From assembly GCF_026239735.1 (NCBI RefSeq), contig NZ_JAPIVT010000003.1, forward strand, positions 62,001-126,000: a stretch of 64,000 bases of DNA, written 5' to 3'. This DNA comes from Pedobacter sp. MC2016-05. GTDB taxonomy: Bacteria; Bacteroidota; Bacteroidia; Sphingobacteriales; Sphingobacteriaceae. Made by a program: the position numbers and the translations under genes. Below, piece after piece: positions 61,951 through 64,000 of this stretch; position 1 is the first letter of the stretch; every line of letters begins with the position of its first letter. The notes beneath the pieces were generated by a model. It did not search any database and was not told where the DNA came from. It was given only the letters and a program-made list of their open reading frames with translations.

Positions 61951-64000
61951 ATGAGTGAAGAATCAGATCAAAACCTAAATCCAAACGAAGAGCATAAACA
62001 CACCATTACACCAATTAACGGTTTGTACGAAAATTGGTTCCTCGATTACGCATCTTATGTAATTTTGGACAGGGCAGTTCCCCATATTCATGATGGATTA
62101 AAGCCTGTTCAACGTCGTATTATGCACTCGCTTAAGGAAATGGACGATGGACGTTTCAATAAAGCAGCGAATGTAATTGGTAACACGATGAAATATCACC
62201 CTCACGGGGATGCTTCTATCGGCGATGCGATGGTGCAGATTGGACAGAAAGATTTGCTAATTGACATGCAGGGTAACTGGGGTGACCCCATTACTGGCGA
62301 TAGTGCTGCGGCACCGAGATATATTGAAGCCCGGTTATCTAAGTTCGCCAATGAAGTTGTTTTCAATCCTGATACTACGGAATGGCAGTTAAGTTATGAT
62401 GGACGTAACAACGAACCGATTACTTTACCGGTAAAATTTCCGTTGTTATTGGCACAAGGGGCAGAAGGTATTGCAGTTGGTTTGGCTACAAAGGTGATGC
62501 CTCACAATTTTATCGAATTGTTAGATGCCTCCATTGATGCGCTGAAAGGCGTTCGGCCTAATATTTTGCCCGACTTTTTTACGGGTGGAATGGCCGATTT
62601 TTCAAACTACAATGAAGGTCAGCGGGGTGGAAAAATCCGTGTTCGTGCTAAAATTACAGAAAAGGATAAAAAGACCCTGGTTATAACGGAAGTTCCCTAT
62701 AGTACCACTACCAGTTCCATCATTGATAGTATTTTGGCCGCCAATGATAAGGGTAAAATAAAAATCAAGAAGATTGAGGACAGTACAGCGGCTCATGTAG
62801 AAATTATTGTGCATTTAGCACCCGGTATTTCTCCGGATGTGACCATCGATGCACTTTATGCTTTTACCGCTTGTGAAGTTTCCATTTCCCCAAATACTTG
62901 TATTATTCAGGATGATAAACCACACTTTATGAGTGTGAATGATATCTTAATTGAAAATACAAAGCATACTAAAAGTTTATTGAAAAAAGAATTGGAGATT
63001 CGCCTGCACGAGTTACAGGAGAAAATTTTCTTCAGTTCGCTTTTAAAAATATTTATTCAGGAGGGAATGTATAAAAATCCTGAATATGAAAATTCGGCCA
63101 ACTTTGATACCGTAGTTGAAGTTTTACACTTGCTTTTTGATCCTTTTAAGCCATCGCTTTATCGCGAAATATTGCCTGAGGATTTTAAGAAATTGATCGA
63201 TAAACCGATGAGTAGCATCACCCGGTTTGATGTGAAAAAGGCCGACGAGCAGATGAAAAACCTGGAGGATGAAATCAAAGTAGTTAAAAATCACTTGAAA
63301 CATCTAACCGATTATGCCATCGCCTGGTTTCAGAAACTAAAAGATAAGTATAGCAAAGGTAGAGAACGAAAAACCGAAATCCGTTTATTTGATAGGGTAG
63401 AGGCATCAAAAGTGGCTTTGGCAAATGTTAAGTTGTATATGAACCGCGAAGACGGTTTCATTGGAACCGGTTTGCGTAAAGATGAATTTATTGCCGATTG
63501 CTCTGATATTGATGAAGTAATTGTTTTCCGTGAGGATGGAAAATGCATGATTACCAAGGTTGCCGATAAAACTTTTGTTGGCAAGGGAATTATTCATGCA
63601 CAGGTTTTTAAGAAAAACGACGAGCGGACAATTTACAACATGATTTATAAAGATGGTTCTTCAGGAACCGCTTACATCAAACGTTTCGCAGTTGTCGGGG
63701 TTACCCGTGATAAGGAATATGATTTAACTAAGGGTTCGAAAGGTTCGAAGGTTTTATATTTCACAGCTAATCCAAATGGTGAGGCAGAAGTGGTTAACGT
63801 TGCCTTAAAGCCGCATTCAAAGTTACGTAAACTACAATTTGATCAAGATTTTGCAGAAGTTGCTATCAAAGGTCGTGGTTCGCAAGGAAATATCATTTCT
63901 AAATATCCGGTCAAGAAAATCATTCTGAAAAGCAAAGGGGTATCTACTTTATCGGGATTAAAAATTTGGTATGATGATTTGCTGAAGCGTTTAAATGTTG
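61951..64000 (+). CDS. parC: DNA topoisomerase IV subunit A (3' end outside window)
   Basis: First 683 codons; the frame is open to the edge. Start MSEESDQNLN, then the winged-helix catalytic domain with YHPHGDASIGDAMVQIG (quinolone-resistance region) and active-site Tyr124 in AAAPRYIEARLS, the IDYxxR-type region about 250-330 and a coiled-coil tower. The start of the C-terminal beta-pinwheel (about 480 onward, FVGKGIIHAQVF) is present. It cuts and rejoins DNA for ParE-driven decatenation. ParC is favoured over GyrA because no GyrA-box motif is seen in the visible part and the B subunit next door is ParE-like. Confidence 0.93.
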   Translation, partial: MSEESDQNLNPNEEHKHTITPINGLYENWFLDYASYVILDRAVPHIHDGLKPVQRRIMHSLKEMDDGRFNKAANVIGNTMKYHPHGDASIGDAMVQIGQKDLLIDMQGNWGDPITGDSAAAPRYIEARLSKFANEVVFNPDTTEWQLSYDGRNNEPITLPVKFPLLLAQGAEGIAVGLATKVMPHNFIELLDASIDALKGVRPNILPDFFTGGMADFSNYNEGQRGGKIRVRAKITEKDKKTLVITEVPYSTTTSSIIDSILAANDKGKIKIKKIEDSTAAHVEIIVHLAPGISPDVTIDALYAFTACEVSISPNTCIIQDDKPHFMSVNDILIENTKHTKSLLKKELEIRLHELQEKIFFSSLLKIFIQEGMYKNPEYENSANFDTVVEVLHLLFDPFKPSLYREILPEDFKKLIDKPMSSITRFDVKKADEQMKNLEDEIKVVKNHLKHLTDYAIAWFQKLKDKYSKGRERKTEIRLFDRVEASKVALANVKLYMNREDGFIGTGLRKDEFIADCSDIDEVIVFREDGKCMITKVADKTFVGKGIIHAQVFKKNDERTIYNMIYKDGSSGTAYIKRFAVVGVTRDKEYDLTKGSKGSKVLYFTANPNGEAEVVNVALKPHSKLRKLQFDQDFAEVAIKGRGSQGNIISKYPVKKIILKSKGVSTLSGLKIWYDDLLKRLNV

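Noticed and set aside
1..64000. CRISPR array, rRNA operon or complete insertion sequence
   Set aside because: No spaced identical repeats of 24-40 bp, no rRNA sequence and no transposase frame were seen; the only mobile-element enzyme is the serine recombinase.

Overview
The window is a chromosomal segment from a member of the Bacteroidota, most likely a Sphingobacteriaceae bacterium close to Pedobacter. Supporting signs are low G+C (roughly 40% in sampled lines of the core genes), Bacteroidota gene sets (START-like protein next to an LptF/G permease, ribBA, ftsX-DUF3098-uppP-truB, lipoprotein-type TamA next to TamB, an ECF sigma factor opposite uvrA), AT-rich intergenic regions and a few TAnnTTTG -7 boxes. 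The species assignment is an inference from gene content.

Layout. (1) 1-8.5 kb: a co-oriented set of secreted or carbohydrate-related genes (end of a GH109-like oxidoreductase, three small secreted proteins of unknown role, two sulfatases of which the second carries a C-terminal PA14-like domain, a secreted metallophosphoesterase). Sampled lines are clearly richer in G+C (about 48-52%) than the rest, which suggests an acquired glycan-use island. (2) 9-13.1 kb: proline dehydrogenase, then 1.2 kb rich in inverted repeats, a 51-aa gene overlapping a large serine recombinase, and a tRNA-Met(CAT) gene into whose 3' half the recombinase reading frame runs. This is the right-hand end of an element integrated at the tRNA gene. 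(3) 13.2-30.3 kb: housekeeping genes: START-like protein, LptF/G permease, ribBA, a large TamB-like protein, tsaD, recA, nth, an MFS exporter, an ECF sigma factor with a small partner, uvrA and a LysE-type exporter. (4) 30.7-39.4 kb, mostly minus strand: DUF2157-like membrane protein, KefB-type antiporter, ribF, YitT, truB, uppP, DUF3098 and ftsX. (5) 39.5-48 kb: lipoprotein, leuS, DEAD-box helicase, a GPH-type sugar transporter and an APC amino-acid permease. (6) 48.3-64 kb: parE, the wreck of a hybrid sensor kinase, a yihY-tamL-tamB minus-strand operon, cdd, a Tat-exported cupin, a half-size EamA transporter and parC, which runs off the right edge.

How genes work together: tamL and the 1665-aa tamB form an envelope-assembly operon with a YihY-family membrane protein; the second tamB paralogue sits alone, divergent from tsaD. 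parE and parC encode the two subunits of topoisomerase IV but are 11.7 kb apart. recA, nth and uvrA give a DNA-repair neighbourhood. ribBA and ribF both serve flavin synthesis but lie in separate operons.

Most notable observations: a hybrid histidine kinase pseudogene preserving only its sensor end and the tail of its receiver domain; the recombinase/tRNA fusion; a dispersed family of degenerate tandem arrays with a strict 7-bp period at five places, one of them inside ribF and one carrying the yihY stop codon; and a structured, gene-poor stretch between proline dehydrogenase and the recombinase. I saw no CRISPR array, rRNA, intact IS element or recognisable defence operon.
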